Of a stretch of DNA of 64,000 nt, positions 1 through 8,662 are shown in pieces. Location of the stretch: contig NZ_JABWQX020000001.1 in assembly GCF_014268655.2 (NCBI RefSeq), positions 2,696,001-2,760,000 on the forward strand, read 5' to 3'. The DNA is from Pseudomonas marvdashtae. Its GTDB lineage: Bacteria > Pseudomonadota > Gammaproteobacteria > Pseudomonadales > Pseudomonadaceae. Position 1 is the first letter of the stretch. Each line of letters opens with the position of its first letter. Under the pieces are notes generated by a model. The model searched no databases. It was not told the origin of the DNA and saw only the letters and a program-made list of their open reading frames with translations. Made by a program: the position numbers and the translations under genes.

Positions 1-727
1 CCAGCGTCAACCCCAGGCACACCGCCAGCGCCAGCAAGTTGAATTGCTCATACAAGGCAAACCGCACCAGTTCCACGCCATGGGTGAACGGGTTGACCGC
101 GCACAGCCAATACAGCCAAGGGCTGGCCTCGAGCATTTTCCACAAGGGGTACAGCGCCGAAGACAGGAAGAACATCGGGAAGATGACGAAATTCATCACC
201 CCGGCAAAGTTCTCCAACTGGCGGATCGCATTCGATAGCAACAAGCCCAGGGCGCTGAGCATCAAGGCCACCAGCAGCAGGGCCGGCAGTGCCGTCAGCA
301 GGCCGATGGCGGGTGGCTGCACGCCGTACAACCAGGCGATGGCGAGGAAGGCGTAGACCTGCAACAGCGAGATCAGCGAGGTCGCCAGCAATTTACTCGC
401 CAGCAGGAAGGCCCGGGGCAGGGGGCTGGTCAGCAATACGCGCATGCTGCCCATTTCCCGGTCGTAGACCATCGACAGCGAACCCTGCATCCCATTGAAC
501 AACAGGATCATGCAGGCCAACCCTGGCACGATATACACCTCGTAGGGAATGTAGGTGTCGTAGGGCGCGATGATGGCGATGCCCAGCGCCGCGCGAAAGC
601 CGGCGGCGAACACCAGCAGCCACAGCAAGGGTCGCACCAGGGCGCTGAGCAACCGCGTGCGTTGCAGCACGAAGCGCAGCCATTCGCGCAGGACGATGCC
701 GCTGAAGCACTGCCAATATGCGTTCAT
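1..727 (-). CDS. pedC: ABC-2 type transporter permease PedC, partial (C-terminus off the left edge)
   Basis: Membrane subunit of the ABC transporter that accompanies PQQ-dependent alcohol oxidation loci. The 242 visible codons start MNAYWQCFSG and show a short cytoplasmic N-terminus followed by hydrophobic segments around residues 27-50, 60-85, 105-130 and 140-165, the usual ABC-2 permease pattern. The ATG overlaps the pedB stop codon (ATGA, 4 bp), so the two are translationally coupled. It is the last visible gene of the minus-strand pedA1-A2-B-C operon. In Pseudomonas putida KT2440 the orthologous PedA1A2BC system is reported to support lanthanide-dependent growth at low metal, so metal acquisition is the favoured role; older work linked these genes to 2-phenylethanol. 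The family call is firm, the transported substrate is inferred, and the end of the gene is not seen. Confidence 0.87.
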   Translation of the reverse strand, partial: MNAYWQCFSGIVLREWLRFVLQRTRLLSALVRPLLWLLVFAAGFRAALGIAIIAPYDTYIPYEVYIVPGLACMILLFNGMQGSLSMVYDREMGSMRVLLTSPLPRAFLLASKLLATSLISLLQVYAFLAIAWLYGVQPPAIGLLTALPALLLVALMLSALGLLLSNAIRQLENFAGVMNFVIFPMFFLSSALYPLWKMLEASPWLYWLCAVNPFTHGVELVRFALYEQFNLLALAVCLGLTL

Positions 728-1455
728 CGCGCGGCTCCCCCGGCGGTCAAGCGAGTGAAGGCCGAGCCGAGGCTGCCACCATGCCCAAGGCTTACCTCCT
801 CGGCGCGACCGCTGGCGACCAGCCTTCCCTGGTGGACGATCAGCAAGTCGTCGCTGGGCTGCACTTCGTCCAGCAGATGGGTGGTCCAGAGCACGCTGAT
901 GCCTTGTTCGCGACACAGCTGGCGAATATGTTCGCCCAGGGCCTGGCGACTGGCCGGGTCGAGGCCGACGCTCGGTTCGTCCAGCAGCAACAGTTGCGGT
1001 TCATGGAGCAGCGCGCGGGCGATCTCTACCCGGCGGCGATGCCCGCCGTTGAGGTCGCGGACCCGTTCATGGCGCCGCTCGGTCAACTGCTGGCGGGCCA
1101 GTTCGGCATCGACCCGGACGCCGCCCTGGCGTCGCGAAATACCCTGCAGCGCGAGGTGATAACGCAGGTTCTGGTCAATGCTCAGGTCCAGGTCAAGCGT
1201 GCTTTGCTGGAACACCACACCCAACTGGCGCAGGGCCTGGCGGGGCGAGGTTTGCAGCGAATGGCCGCCGACATGGACCGTGCCGCGCTGCACATCGTAG
1301 AGCCGCGTCAGCAGCGCAATCAGCGTCGACTTGCCAGCCCCGTTGGGCCCCAGCAGCGCGGCGAAACGCCCGGCGGGCAGGCTGAAACTCATCTGGCGCA
1401 AGGCTTCCCGGGTACCGTAGGCGAAGTCCAGGTCACTGACTTGCAGCGCGTTCAT
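724..1455 (-). CDS. pedB: ABC transporter ATP-binding protein PedB
   Basis: Cytoplasmic ATPase subunit (243 aa) of the Ped ABC transporter. Walker A is GPNGAGKS near residues 36-43, the ABC signature region reads LNGGHRRRVEIARALL near 135-150, and Walker B is LLLLDEPSVGLD near 154-165, followed by a His-containing switch (TTHLLDEV). The signature is LNGGH rather than the canonical LSGGQ, a divergence worth noting. It overlaps pedC by 4 bp downstream and pedA2 by 4 bp upstream (ATGA in both cases), which supports one polycistronic message. It would power PedC; the cargo (lanthanide or chelate versus alcohol) is inferred from P. putida work, not from this sequence. Confidence 0.9.
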   Translation of the reverse strand: MNALQVSDLDFAYGTREALRQMSFSLPAGRFAALLGPNGAGKSTLIALLTRLYDVQRGTVHVGGHSLQTSPRQALRQLGVVFQQSTLDLDLSIDQNLRYHLALQGISRRQGGVRVDAELARQQLTERRHERVRDLNGGHRRRVEIARALLHEPQLLLLDEPSVGLDPASRQALGEHIRQLCREQGISVLWTTHLLDEVQPSDDLLIVHQGRLVASGRAEEVSLGHGGSLGSAFTRLTAGGAAR

Positions 1456-2441
1456 GGCGTCACCACCACGCCCCAGGGATAGCGCCCGACCTTCACTGAC
1501 TTGAGCACCTTGCGGCTTTGCACGTCGATCACCGAGACGTCGCCGCTGACGCCATTGGTCGCCAGCAATTGTTTCTGGTCCGGGGTGAACGCCAATTGCC
1601 AGACCCGTCGGCCCACCAGCAGGTAGTCCAGGACTTCGAAGGTTTTCGCGTCGATGACCGCCACGTGATTAGCCGGGCCCAGGGCGACGAACGCCAGGGC
1701 GCCGTCGGCACTGAGCTTGATGCCCACCGGCTGCACTTTGTCCGGGTGCACGCCTTTGATCTTGAAGGTCAGGGTCTTGAGGACCTGGCGCGTGGCAACG
1801 TCGAGAATGGTCAAGGTCCCGCCGATCTCCGCCGAGGCCCAGAGCTGTGTGCCGTCGCGATTGAATTCAACGAAGCGCGGGCGCTGGTCCACCAGGGTGT
1901 TGTCCGCCAGTGTCTGGGTACTGGTGTCGATCCAGTGCAGCATGTTGGTGGTCTCGCTGGTGTTGACCGCCCATTTGCCGTCCGGGCTGACGGCCATGCC
2001 TTCCGGCTCGACGCCGACGCCGATCTGGCCCAGTACTTCGGAGGTCTGGGTGTCGATCACCGTGACCAGGGCGTCGTCTTCGTTGGAAACATAGAGCCAG
2101 CGGTCGTTGGGGTGCAAGGCAAACTGCTCCGGGTCCTTGCCGGAGGGCAGTTCCTTGATGATCTTGCGGGTGGCGACGTCCATGACCTGGACGCGGTCCG
2201 AATCGCTGGCGCAGATGTACAGCAAGCGATTGTCGTGGGACAGCAGCAGGCCCCGGGGGCGCTGGCCGACCGGCAGGGTGTCGATGACTTGCAGGCTCTG
2301 CATGTCGATCAGGCTCAGGCTGTTGTCTTTTTCGTTGGAGACCCAGGCGATGCCAGCGGTGGCAGGGCCGGCAATCAGCAGCGCGGCGCCGAGGGCGAGC
2401 ACCTGGCAGAAAAGAGCGGGTTGAAACGGCGTGCGGCGCAT
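1452..2441 (-). CDS. pedA2: YVTN-repeat beta-propeller periplasmic protein PedA2
   Basis: Secreted beta-propeller protein (329 aa) of the PQQ-alcohol oxidation locus. A Sec signal peptide (hydrophobic stretch ending AGPATAG, about residues 1-30) precedes YVTN/NHL-type blades with repeated VIDTxTxEVL and SPDGK units, for example VTVIDTQTSEVLGQIGVG and SVIDVQSRKVLKSVKVG. It sits between the binding protein pedA1 (26-bp gap) and the ATPase pedB (4-bp ATGA overlap), so it is probably a periplasmic accessory of the transporter. The family is the 'PQQ-dependent catabolism-associated beta-propeller' group. The A1/A2 naming follows my recollection of P. putida usage and could be swapped; the molecular function is unknown. 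Confidence 0.83.
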   Translation of the reverse strand: MRRTPFQPALFCQVLALGAALLIAGPATAGIAWVSNEKDNSLSLIDMQSLQVIDTLPVGQRPRGLLLSHDNRLLYICASDSDRVQVMDVATRKIIKELPSGKDPEQFALHPNDRWLYVSNEDDALVTVIDTQTSEVLGQIGVGVEPEGMAVSPDGKWAVNTSETTNMLHWIDTSTQTLADNTLVDQRPRFVEFNRDGTQLWASAEIGGTLTILDVATRQVLKTLTFKIKGVHPDKVQPVGIKLSADGALAFVALGPANHVAVIDAKTFEVLDYLLVGRRVWQLAFTPDQKQLLATNGVSGDVSVIDVQSRKVLKSVKVGRYPWGVVVTP

Positions 2442-2467
2442 GGCGTTTTCCTTATTGTTGTTATCGA

Positions 2468-3634
2468 TCAGGGGTAGCGGCAGCTCACTTCAGGCTGGTC
2501 GTAGCCGAGGCTGTCCATTTCGTTGAAGGGGTGCAGGAAGCCGTCCTGGGGCGAGGTGCTGACCAAGGCCCTTGGCTGCACCAGCGCAATGGGTTGGCGC
2601 AACTGGCCGTTCCAGGGCCGATAGCTGAGCTTGCGGCCCTTGAACCCGTCCAGGGGCAGTTGGTCGCTGAGGGCCAGTTGGCGGATGGCGAGCGGGTCGT
2701 CCTGGCGCAGCTTGCTGACGGCGGCGGCGATGCTGCGCACGGCGATCCAGGCAGCAAAGTCGCGATCGTTCATCCAGCGCCCGGCGAGGGCTTCGAAGCG
2801 TTTTTGCAACTGCGCCGCGCCGTAGGTCTCGACGGTCTTGTGCCAGCCGGTGGGCGTCAGGCCCTGAGTACCGGCTACTGGGCGTGGATACCACGTCTGG
2901 TAAGGCACATATTCGCCGAAGTCGCCACGCTCGTCGGCCACCAGCACCACGTCGTACTCGGCGGTCTGGGTGAACAGCGGCATGTCGGCCTGGGCGCTGC
3001 GCCGCTGGTCGTTGTCGAAGTGCCAAGCCTTCTCGGCGACGATCTTCATGCCGAAGCGTTTCATGGCCCGGCGCAGGGCGCTGGCGTAGGCCTGGTCTTC
3101 AGGCTTCTGGCCGACGATCAGCAAGGCCCGTTGCCATTTGCGCACGACGCTGAACTGGATCAGCGCATCGGCCAGCGTCGCCCGGTCGGGCAGGCTGTGC
3201 AGCACGTTGCTCAGGCAGTCGGTGCTGCGCAGGCTGTCATCGGGGCTGCCGGCGTTGAACAGCAGGCTGTCGGGCAGGGCGGCGCTGAGTTGGCGCAGGC
3301 TCGCCGCCGGCGCATTGACCACAAACAGGCGCAGGCCTTGCTCATGCTGGGCGCGAGCGGCCTCGAGCAGGGCTTGGGGACTGTCGACGCTGGTGCTTTC
3401 GAGGCGATAGTCATGCTTGAGGAAACGCCCCGTGCTGTTGCTGTCGATGATCGCCAGCTCGGCCCCGCGCAGCCCGGCATCGGCAGGCTCGGCGATCACG
3501 TTGGACAACAGCGGGCCAGCGTCGGGCTGATAGCCGAGGTAGCCGATGCGCACTTGCAACGGCACGGCATCGCCGGCTTGCACAGTGGTCGCTGCCAGCA
3601 GGGATACCAAGGCGTAACTGACGAGCCGGCGCAT
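2468..3634 (-). CDS. pedA1: ABC transporter substrate-binding protein PedA1 (PQQ alcohol system type)
   Basis: Periplasmic binding component (388 aa) of the Ped ABC system. The N-terminus MRRLVSYALVSLLAATTVQA is a clear Sec signal peptide. The mature part resembles the two-lobed Leu/Ile/Val-binding-type fold (early IGYLG, a QGLRLFVVNAPAASL segment, then FSVVRKWQRALLIVG) and matches the binding-protein family linked to PQQ-dependent alcohol dehydrogenases. It is the first gene of the minus-strand operon pedA1-A2-B-C and is divergent from pedS2; their shared 177-bp control region holds the TACCAAGG motif at 3712. In P. putida this system is tied to lanthanide-dependent growth. The ligand cannot be read from the sequence. 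Confidence 0.83.
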   Translation of the reverse strand: MRRLVSYALVSLLAATTVQAGDAVPLQVRIGYLGYQPDAGPLLSNVIAEPADAGLRGAELAIIDSNSTGRFLKHDYRLESTSVDSPQALLEAARAQHEQGLRLFVVNAPAASLRQLSAALPDSLLFNAGSPDDSLRSTDCLSNVLHSLPDRATLADALIQFSVVRKWQRALLIVGQKPEDQAYASALRRAMKRFGMKIVAEKAWHFDNDQRRSAQADMPLFTQTAEYDVVLVADERGDFGEYVPYQTWYPRPVAGTQGLTPTGWHKTVETYGAAQLQKRFEALAGRWMNDRDFAAWIAVRSIAAAVSKLRQDDPLAIRQLALSDQLPLDGFKGRKLSYRPWNGQLRQPIALVQPRALVSTSPQDGFLHPFNEMDSLGYDQPEVSCRYP

Positions 3635-3711
3635 AAGACCTCCATTGCGGTAGCGCCAGCATAGGAAGGCCGCGGCCTCGGGGAAATATGTAGAAAGTAC
3701 CGCCGGGGCAG

Positions 3712-3729
3712 TACCAAGGTAGTAAATCG
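3712..3729 (+). promoter_or_regulatory. Motif A: TACCAAGG-type element between pedA1 and pedS2
   Basis: The 18-mer TACCAAGGTAGTAAATCG lies between the divergent pedA1 and pedS2 genes. It contains the palindrome TACC-AA-GGTA and matches 15 of 18 bases of the element at 8547 (pedE/pedF); a weaker relative is at 11753 (pedH). Its recurrence only in ped control regions suggests a LuxR/NarL-family regulator site. Which regulator binds (PedR2, or an AgmR/PedR1-type protein encoded outside the window) is inference. Confidence 0.55.
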
Positions 3730-3811
3730 CCCCGGGCCTTGGGGTTTTAGGATGCAGATAGTCGTCATTCGCACAGGGGATTGCTGTGAATCAGGAAATG
3801 GATTGCTAGCT

Positions 3812-5065
3812 ATGTCAGCCCTCTGGCGAATCAATCTTTGGGTCACGATTTTTTTCGCCCTGGTTACCCTGGCGTGCGCAACGCTGCTGTTGCACCAGGC
3901 CATGGCCGATGTGAAACGCGAATTGCAATCGGCCGAGTCGGTGGTGCACTACCTGAGCGAAACCGCCCAGCGCGACCCGGCCAGCCTTCAGTCACGACTC
4001 ACCGGCAGCCTGCGTCACGTGCGGGTGCGCTGGTTGGCGCCAGGGGAGACGTCCCCAGCGGTCGAGGACGGGATGAAAGCCTGGGCAGGGCGGCGGTTAT
4101 TGGCCGACGGCCCCGCTGCTCAAGTGGTGAACCTGGATGACGGCCGTCGGGCCTGGATTGCCGTGGATCCTCGGGATGAAATCGACGAGATCCTCGACTC
4201 CCTGGCGCAACTGCTCGGGGTCTGCGCGATGGCCTTGCTGGTCAGCCTGTTGGTGATCCGCTGGGCGGTGCGCCGGGGTATGCGTTTGCTTGATGAATTG
4301 CTGCATGCGCTGCATCAAGTGTCCGCCGGGGACCTGCAGGTGAACTTGCCGGCCGGAGGCGTCTCGGAGGCCCAGCGGCTGGCGGAGCATTTCAACCGGA
4401 TGACCGCCGCCCTGGCCCAGACCCGAGCGGATAACACCCGGCTGACCCAGGCGTTGTTGGCGGTGCAGGAGAAGGAGCGCACGCAACTGGCGCAGACTCT
4501 TCACGATGACCTCGGCCAGTACGTGGCGGGCATCCGCGCGCAGGCCTGCCTGCTGCGGCTGGTGATCGATCAGCCGCTGGTACTTGAGCGCGCGGCCAGT
4601 GAGCTGGAAGAGCACTGCAATCATTTGCAGCAGGGCTTTCGCGCGTTGGTGCACGACTTGTACCCCGTGGTGCTGCAGCACCTGCCGCTGTGCGAGGCGA
4701 TCGGGATGTTGGCGCGGCAATGGCAGGATAGCCAGGGCATCGCCTGCCAATTGCGGATCGATGGCGTGCTGCCGTCGTTGTCCGCACCGAACAATGTCCA
4801 CCTGTATCGCCTGTTACAGGAAGCACTGACCAACATCGCCCGGCATGCCGGAGCCGGCCAGGTACGGATCCGGATTCAGCACCGCACGGGGCGTTTACGA
4901 CTGCTGGTTCGCGATAACGGCTGTGGCGCGACGCAACCGGCCCGGCCGGGCGTGGGCCTGCATTCGATGGCCGAACGGGCGCGAAGCCTGGGCGGTGAGC
5001 TGCGCATCATCAGTCGACCTGGCGCCGGATGGGCGCTGGCCTTGAATATTGCGCTGGAGGTGTGA
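3812..5065 (+). CDS. pedS2: Sensor histidine kinase PedS2 (lanthanide switch)
   Basis: Inner-membrane NarL-type histidine kinase (417 aa). TM1 covers about residues 7-29, a periplasmic loop about 30-133, TM2 about 134-157, then a HAMP-like linker and a HisKA_3 dimerisation domain with His231 in TLHDDLGQY. A HATPase domain follows, with NIARHA and DNGCGA boxes and GVGLHSMAERA. An upstream in-frame ATG at 3752 would add 20 non-hydrophobic residues; I chose 3812 because TM1 then starts normally, although no strong ribosome site precedes either. The stop overlaps the pedR2 start by 1 bp (TGATG). In P. putida the orthologue is active without La3+ and phosphorylates PedR2. The acidic stretch D119-D129 just outside TM2 is a possible metal site (inference). 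Confidence 0.88.
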   Translation: MSALWRINLWVTIFFALVTLACATLLLHQAMADVKRELQSAESVVHYLSETAQRDPASLQSRLTGSLRHVRVRWLAPGETSPAVEDGMKAWAGRRLLADGPAAQVVNLDDGRRAWIAVDPRDEIDEILDSLAQLLGVCAMALLVSLLVIRWAVRRGMRLLDELLHALHQVSAGDLQVNLPAGGVSEAQRLAEHFNRMTAALAQTRADNTRLTQALLAVQEKERTQLAQTLHDDLGQYVAGIRAQACLLRLVIDQPLVLERAASELEEHCNHLQQGFRALVHDLYPVVLQHLPLCEAIGMLARQWQDSQGIACQLRIDGVLPSLSAPNNVHLYRLLQEALTNIARHAGAGQVRIRIQHRTGRLRLLVRDNGCGATQPARPGVGLHSMAERARSLGGELRIISRPGAGWALALNIALEV

Positions 5066-5703
5066 TGAACATTTTATTGGTGGACGACCATGCGGTGGTT
5101 CGGCAGGGCTATGCCAGCCTGTTGCGGGCACTGATGCCGGAACTGCTCGTCCGCGAAGCGGCTTCGGGAGAAGAGGCGCTGAGCCAGGTGCAAGAGCAGG
5201 TGCCAAACCTGGTGATCATGGATTTTGGCCTGCCGGGCATCAGCGGCCTGGAAACTACCCGGCGCCTGCGCCAACGCCTGCCGCAGCTGCGGGTCTTGTT
5301 CTTCAGCATGCACGACGAATTGCCCTTGGTCCGCCAGGCACTGGACGCCGGCGCCGCAGGTTACCTGACCAAGAATTCCGCGCCGCCAATCCTGGTGGAA
5401 GCGGTGAGACGCGTGCTGGCCGGCCATGCCTATATCGAGCAAGCCCTGGCCACCCAATTGGCCTGCGCGGGCAACCGCAACGATGTGGACCCGCGCCTGC
5501 AATCGATGACCCAGCGCGAATTGGAAATCTTTGTGATGCTCGCCAAGGGTACCCCGGCGCGCACCATCGCCGAACAGCTGTGCATCAGCGCCAAGACCGT
5601 GTCCAACCATCTGACACTGCTCAAGAGCAAGCTGCAGGTCAGCTCCCATGCCGAGTTGGTGCATTTGGGGATCGACATGGGCGTGGTGCGGATTGCCGGT
5701 TGA
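5065..5703 (+). CDS. pedR2: LuxR/NarL-family response regulator PedR2
   Basis: DNA-binding response regulator (212 aa). The receiver domain begins MNILLVDDHAVVRQG, has phospho-acceptor Asp53 in VIMDFGLPG, the conserved Lys in YLTKNSAPP near residue 104, and a C-terminal LuxR helix-turn-helix (MTQRELEIFVML through AKTVSNHL). The ATG at 5065 shares a base with the pedS2 stop and gives the canonical N-terminus; the further upstream start at 5029 would add a non-family extension. Known role of the P. putida orthologue: in its phosphorylated form it activates pedE and takes part in repressing pedH. The two shared motifs near pedE and pedH are candidate targets. Confidence 0.9.
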   Translation: MNILLVDDHAVVRQGYASLLRALMPELLVREAASGEEALSQVQEQVPNLVIMDFGLPGISGLETTRRLRQRLPQLRVLFFSMHDELPLVRQALDAGAAGYLTKNSAPPILVEAVRRVLAGHAYIEQALATQLACAGNRNDVDPRLQSMTQRELEIFVMLAKGTPARTIAEQLCISAKTVSNHLTLLKSKLQVSSHAELVHLGIDMGVVRIAG

Positions 5704-5723
5704 AAGGCTGGTGACCTGTTGCA

Positions 5724-5833
5724 GATCGTTCCCGCGCTCTGCGTGGGAATGCAGCCTGGGACGCTTTGCGTCCCACCAGAGCCGAACGCGGAGCGTCCGT
5801 TTAGGCATTCCCACGCGGAGCGTGGGGACGATC
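5724..5833. repeat. Dispersed palindromic repeat, GATCGTTCCC family, copy 1
   Basis: A 110-bp element bounded by inverted ends GATCGTTCCCGCGCTCTGCG and the complementary ACGCGGAGCGTGGGGACGATC arm, with internal hairpins of the type GACGCTTTGCGTCCC. A second copy lies at 42357-42470 with the same architecture. It separates the convergent pedR2 and pentapeptide-repeat genes and may act as a transcription end or structure element. Such intergenic palindromes are abundant in fluorescens-group genomes. Confidence 0.85.
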
Positions 5834-5849
5834 AGCCAGGGGGCCTGCG

Positions 5850-6494
5850 TCAGCGATCCCAAGTCGTCGGGCAACCGGTGCAACCCTGCATGTTCGCATC
5901 CTGGAAATTCCCATAATGCTGGCGAGAGCCATTGAGGTTGGCCTGTTCGAGGTTGCTTTCGCCAAGCTTCACTTCCTGCAGATTGGCATCGCGCAGGTCC
6001 GCGCCCTTGAGGTCGGCTTTGCTCAGCCAAGCCATTTCCAGGTCGGCGGCTTGCAGGTTGGCAGCGTGGAGCCGGGCGCCGGACAAGCGGGCGAACTGCA
6101 AATAGGCGCCGCTTAGGTCGGCCCGCTGGAATTGCGCGCCCTGGGCAAACAGGCCCCAGCCCTGGATTGCCTTGAGCGTCGCACCGCTGAAGTCCGCCAG
6201 GCGCAGGTTGCTCTGTTGCAGGTTTGCTCGGTTCAGGTTGGCGCCTTGCAGCTGGGCTTTCTCCAGGTTGGCCAGGTCCAGCCGGGCGTGACGCAAGTCG
6301 GCATCGCGCAGGTCGGCGCCGCTGAGATTCATCTTGCGCAGGTCCTGGTTCGCCAGGTTCGCCCCCCGCAGGTCGGCGCCGGGGCATTGGCTGGCTTCGG
6401 CGATGACGCAGCCATTGATCGTCAGTGGAACGTCGGGGGTCTCGGCGTGGGCCTGGGTACCGACGAGCAACAGCACAAAAGACAGATATTTCAT
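5850..6494 (-). CDS. Exported pentapeptide-repeat protein
   Basis: Secreted right-handed beta-helix protein (214 aa). A Sec signal peptide (MKYLSFVLLLVGTQAHA) is followed by tandem A(D/N)Lxx units from about residue 40 to 195, for example ADLRGANLANQDLRK and ANLNRANLQQSNLRL, and a C-terminal GCTGCP with two cysteines. It lies immediately downstream of pedE on the same strand (60-bp gap), so it is probably co-transcribed; the P. putida ped locus has a pentapeptide gene in the same place. No catalytic residues are visible. A structural or chaperone role for the periplasmic dehydrogenase is possible but not shown. Confidence 0.82.
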   Translation of the reverse strand: MKYLSFVLLLVGTQAHAETPDVPLTINGCVIAEASQCPGADLRGANLANQDLRKMNLSGADLRDADLRHARLDLANLEKAQLQGANLNRANLQQSNLRLADFSGATLKAIQGWGLFAQGAQFQRADLSGAYLQFARLSGARLHAANLQAADLEMAWLSKADLKGADLRDANLQEVKLGESNLEQANLNGSRQHYGNFQDANMQGCTGCPTTWDR

Positions 6495-6554
6495 GGCGAG
6501 AACTCAATGGTTGTGGGGGGCGAAGCAGGTTCGCTCCCCCACAGAGGATTGGAG

Positions 6555-8411
6555 TTATTGCTTGGCCGTCGCCTTATCCCAACTCGGAATCTTGAACACC
6601 CAGAACGACCCACCTTGGGCGACCGGTTTGGTCAGCTCGGCCATGTCGCCGCCCCACAGCGGCACGGCGCCGCCATAACCGACGGTCACGCCGATGTATT
6701 GCTCGCCGTCCTGCTCCCAGGTGACAGGCGGGGAAACGATGCCGCTGCCGGTCTGGAACTTCCACAGCTCCTTGCCGGTTTTCGCATCGAAGGCCTTGAA
6801 GAAGCCGTCGCCGGTGCCGGTGAACACCAGGTTGCCCTTGGTGGCGAGCACGCCGGCCCACAGTGGCAGTGGCTCCTTGTGCTCCCATACGACTTTGCCG
6901 GTGGTGGGATTCATCGCCCGCAGGCTTCCGACGTGATCGTCGTACATGCGCTTGATGCGAAAGCCCATGCCGAGGTAGGCCGAGCCTTTTTTGTAGCTCA
7001 CTTCTTCGGTCCAGTACTCCTCTTTCCAGTGGTTGCCGGGGACGTAGAACAAGCCGGTGTCCTGGCTGTAGGCCATGGGGTTCCAGTTCTTGCCACCGAG
7101 GAAGGGCGGCGAGACCTCCACCGGTTTGCCTTTGGTCTCGCCGGGCAATGGCTTGGCCGGACGCTGGCCGGGATTCTCCACCGGACGACCGGACTTGAGG
7201 TCAATGTGGCTGGCCCAGGTGATGTTGTCGACAAAGGGGAAGGCGTTCTGCAGCTTGCCGTTGTTGCGGTCCACCACGTAGAAGAACCCGTTGCGGTCGG
7301 CGTGGGCGGTGGCTTTCACCACTTTGCCGTCCTTGTCCTTGTAGTCGAACAGCACCAACTCGTTGTTGCCGGAGAAATCCCAGGCGTCGTTGGGGGTGTG
7401 TTGGTAGAACCACTTCACTTCGCCAGTGCTTGGGTCGACACCGACTTGGCCGGAGGTGTAGAGGCTGTCGTAATCGTGGGGGTTGCCGTCCTTGGACGTG
7501 CGCGCCCAGGTGTTCCATGGGCCGGGGTTGCCTGCGCCGACGATAATGGTGTTGGTCTCGGGATCGAAACTGGCGCTCTGCCAAGGCGCGCCGCCGCCGT
7601 GGCTCCACGCTTCGACCTTGCCGGTCTCGGTGGTCTTGTCGTCAGGCCAGGACGGGGCCTTGACGTCGCCGGTCGGCGTGCTGTCCTTGCCATTGAGGCG
7701 GCCCATGTGGCCTTCGACAAACGGGCGCATCCAGACTTCTTCGCCAGTGTCCGGGTCGCGGGCGAACAGTTGCCCGACCACGCCGAACTCGTCGCCGGAA
7801 CTGCCGTGGATCAGCAGCACCTTGCCGCTGGTCTTGTCCTTGATCAGCACCGGGGCGCCGGTCATGGTGTAACCGCCGGCGTGATCGCCGAACTTCTTGT
7901 TCCACACCACCTTGCCGGTGTTCTTGTCCAGGGCGACCACCCGCGCGTCCAGCGTCCCGAAATAGATCTTGTCGCCATAGATCGCCGCGCCGCGGTTAAC
8001 CACGTCGCAGCACGGGCGAATGTTGTCCGGCAGACGATGGTTATAGGTCCACAGGCGCTTGCCGGTCCTGGCGTCGAGGGCGAATACCCGCGAATAGGAA
8101 CCCGTCACGTACACCACACCGTCACTGACGATGGCCTGGGATTCCTGGCCGCGCTGCTTTTCGTCGCCAAACGAATACGACCAGGCCGGCGTGAGCTTGA
8201 ACACGTTTTTGTCATTGACCTGGGCCAGCGGACTCCAGCGCTGGGCGTTGGTGCCCATGCCGTATTGCAGCACGTCCTGGGTGGTCAGGTGGTCGTTGGC
8301 GATGTCTTCCCAGGTGACGGCGGCGTTCGCCTGCGGGCCCAGGGCCAGGCTGCCGGCCAGCAGCAAGGCGACGGTCAGGGAGGAGAGGGCAGGTAGCGTT
8401 TTTATTGTCAT
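6555..8411 (-). CDS. pedE: PQQ-dependent alcohol dehydrogenase PedE (Ca2+ type)
   Basis: Periplasmic quinoprotein ethanol dehydrogenase (618 aa) oxidising alcohols to aldehydes and passing electrons to cytochrome c PedF. The signal peptide covers about residues 1-31 ([16 protein letters not shown]). Diagnostic features are the vicinal disulfide Cys134-Cys135 ([10 protein letters not shown]), which stacks on PQQ, tryptophan-docking propeller motifs, and the catalytic region [10 protein letters not shown] with Asp345. Two residues on, the metal-selecting position is Ser347, not Asp, which marks a calcium enzyme. The ATG at 8411 is chosen because the longer frame to 8582 adds residues before the signal peptide. 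It is divergent from pedF across a 251-bp region holding motifs A and B. In P. putida it is active without lanthanides under PedR2. Confidence 0.95.
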   Translation of the reverse strand: MTIKTLPALSSLTVALLLAGSLALGPQANAAVTWEDIANDHLTTQDVLQYGMGTNAQRWSPLAQVNDKNVFKLTPAWSYSFGDEKQRGQESQAIVSDGVVYVTGSYSRVFALDARTGKRLWTYNHRLPDNIRPCCDVVNRGAAIYGDKIYFGTLDARVVALDKNTGKVVWNKKFGDHAGGYTMTGAPVLIKDKTSGKVLLIHGSSGDEFGVVGQLFARDPDTGEEVWMRPFVEGHMGRLNGKDSTPTGDVKAPSWPDDKTTETGKVEAWSHGGGAPWQSASFDPETNTIIVGAGNPGPWNTWARTSKDGNPHDYDSLYTSGQVGVDPSTGEVKWFYQHTPNDAWDFSGNNELVLFDYKDKDGKVVKATAHADRNGFFYVVDRNNGKLQNAFPFVDNITWASHIDLKSGRPVENPGQRPAKPLPGETKGKPVEVSPPFLGGKNWNPMAYSQDTGLFYVPGNHWKEEYWTEEVSYKKGSAYLGMGFRIKRMYDDHVGSLRAMNPTTGKVVWEHKEPLPLWAGVLATKGNLVFTGTGDGFFKAFDAKTGKELWKFQTGSGIVSPPVTWEQDGEQYIGVTVGYGGAVPLWGGDMAELTKPVAQGGSFWVFKIPSWDKATAKQ

Positions 8412-8413
8412 GG

Positions 8414-8425
8414 TGGGATTTCCCA
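8414..8425. promoter_or_regulatory. Small palindrome at the pedE ribosome-binding region
   Basis: TGGGATTTCCCA is a perfect 5-bp inverted repeat with a 2-bp spacer, 3-14 bp upstream of the pedE ATG. It resembles a shortened version of motif B and would overlap the ribosome-binding region. It may be chance or a further operator. Confidence 0.25.
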
Positions 8426-8494
8426 GTGAGGTTTTGGCCTGACTAGGTTCGGGGCTGGCAAGCCCGTCCGATACGGAAAAAGTCCCGCCCTTGC

Positions 8495-8509
8495 CGGGAA
8501 GATTTCCCA
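8495..8509. promoter_or_regulatory. Motif B: GGGAA-N2-TTTCCC-type palindrome upstream of pedE
   Basis: CCGGGAAGATTTCCC lies 84-98 bp upstream of the pedE ATG. It matches 14 of 15 bases of CCGGGAAAATTTCCC at 11827, directly before pedH. An upstream position here fits an activator site for pedE, while the pedH copy is close to the start codon. The assignment to PedR2 is inference. Confidence 0.55.
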
Positions 8510-8546
8510 AACCGGCTGTATTTGCGACTTGAGTCGAATGGCCCGC

Positions 8547-8564
8547 TACCAAGGGAGTAGAACG
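8547..8564 (+). promoter_or_regulatory. Motif A: TACCAAGG-type element between pedE and pedF
   Basis: TACCAAGGGAGTAGAACG lies about 136-153 bp upstream of pedE and 99-116 bp upstream of pedF, oriented toward pedF. It matches the pedA1/pedS2 copy at 15 of 18 positions and the pedH copy at 14 of 18. A possible -10-like TAAGAT lies about 40 bp further toward pedF. Confidence 0.55.
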
Positions 8565-8662
8565 CGGCCACCAAAGCAGCATTCGGCTGGTGGCGAGCGG
8601 TTCCTAAGATGACGGCACGGCTTCCTTGCAGAAGCCTGCGTGCAATCTGAGAGGGCATAACA

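Noticed and set aside
6132..8396. Long plus-strand open frame (754 codons) opposite pedE
   Set aside because: It is the antisense of pedE, kept open by GC-rich codon bias; the translation has low complexity and no family features.
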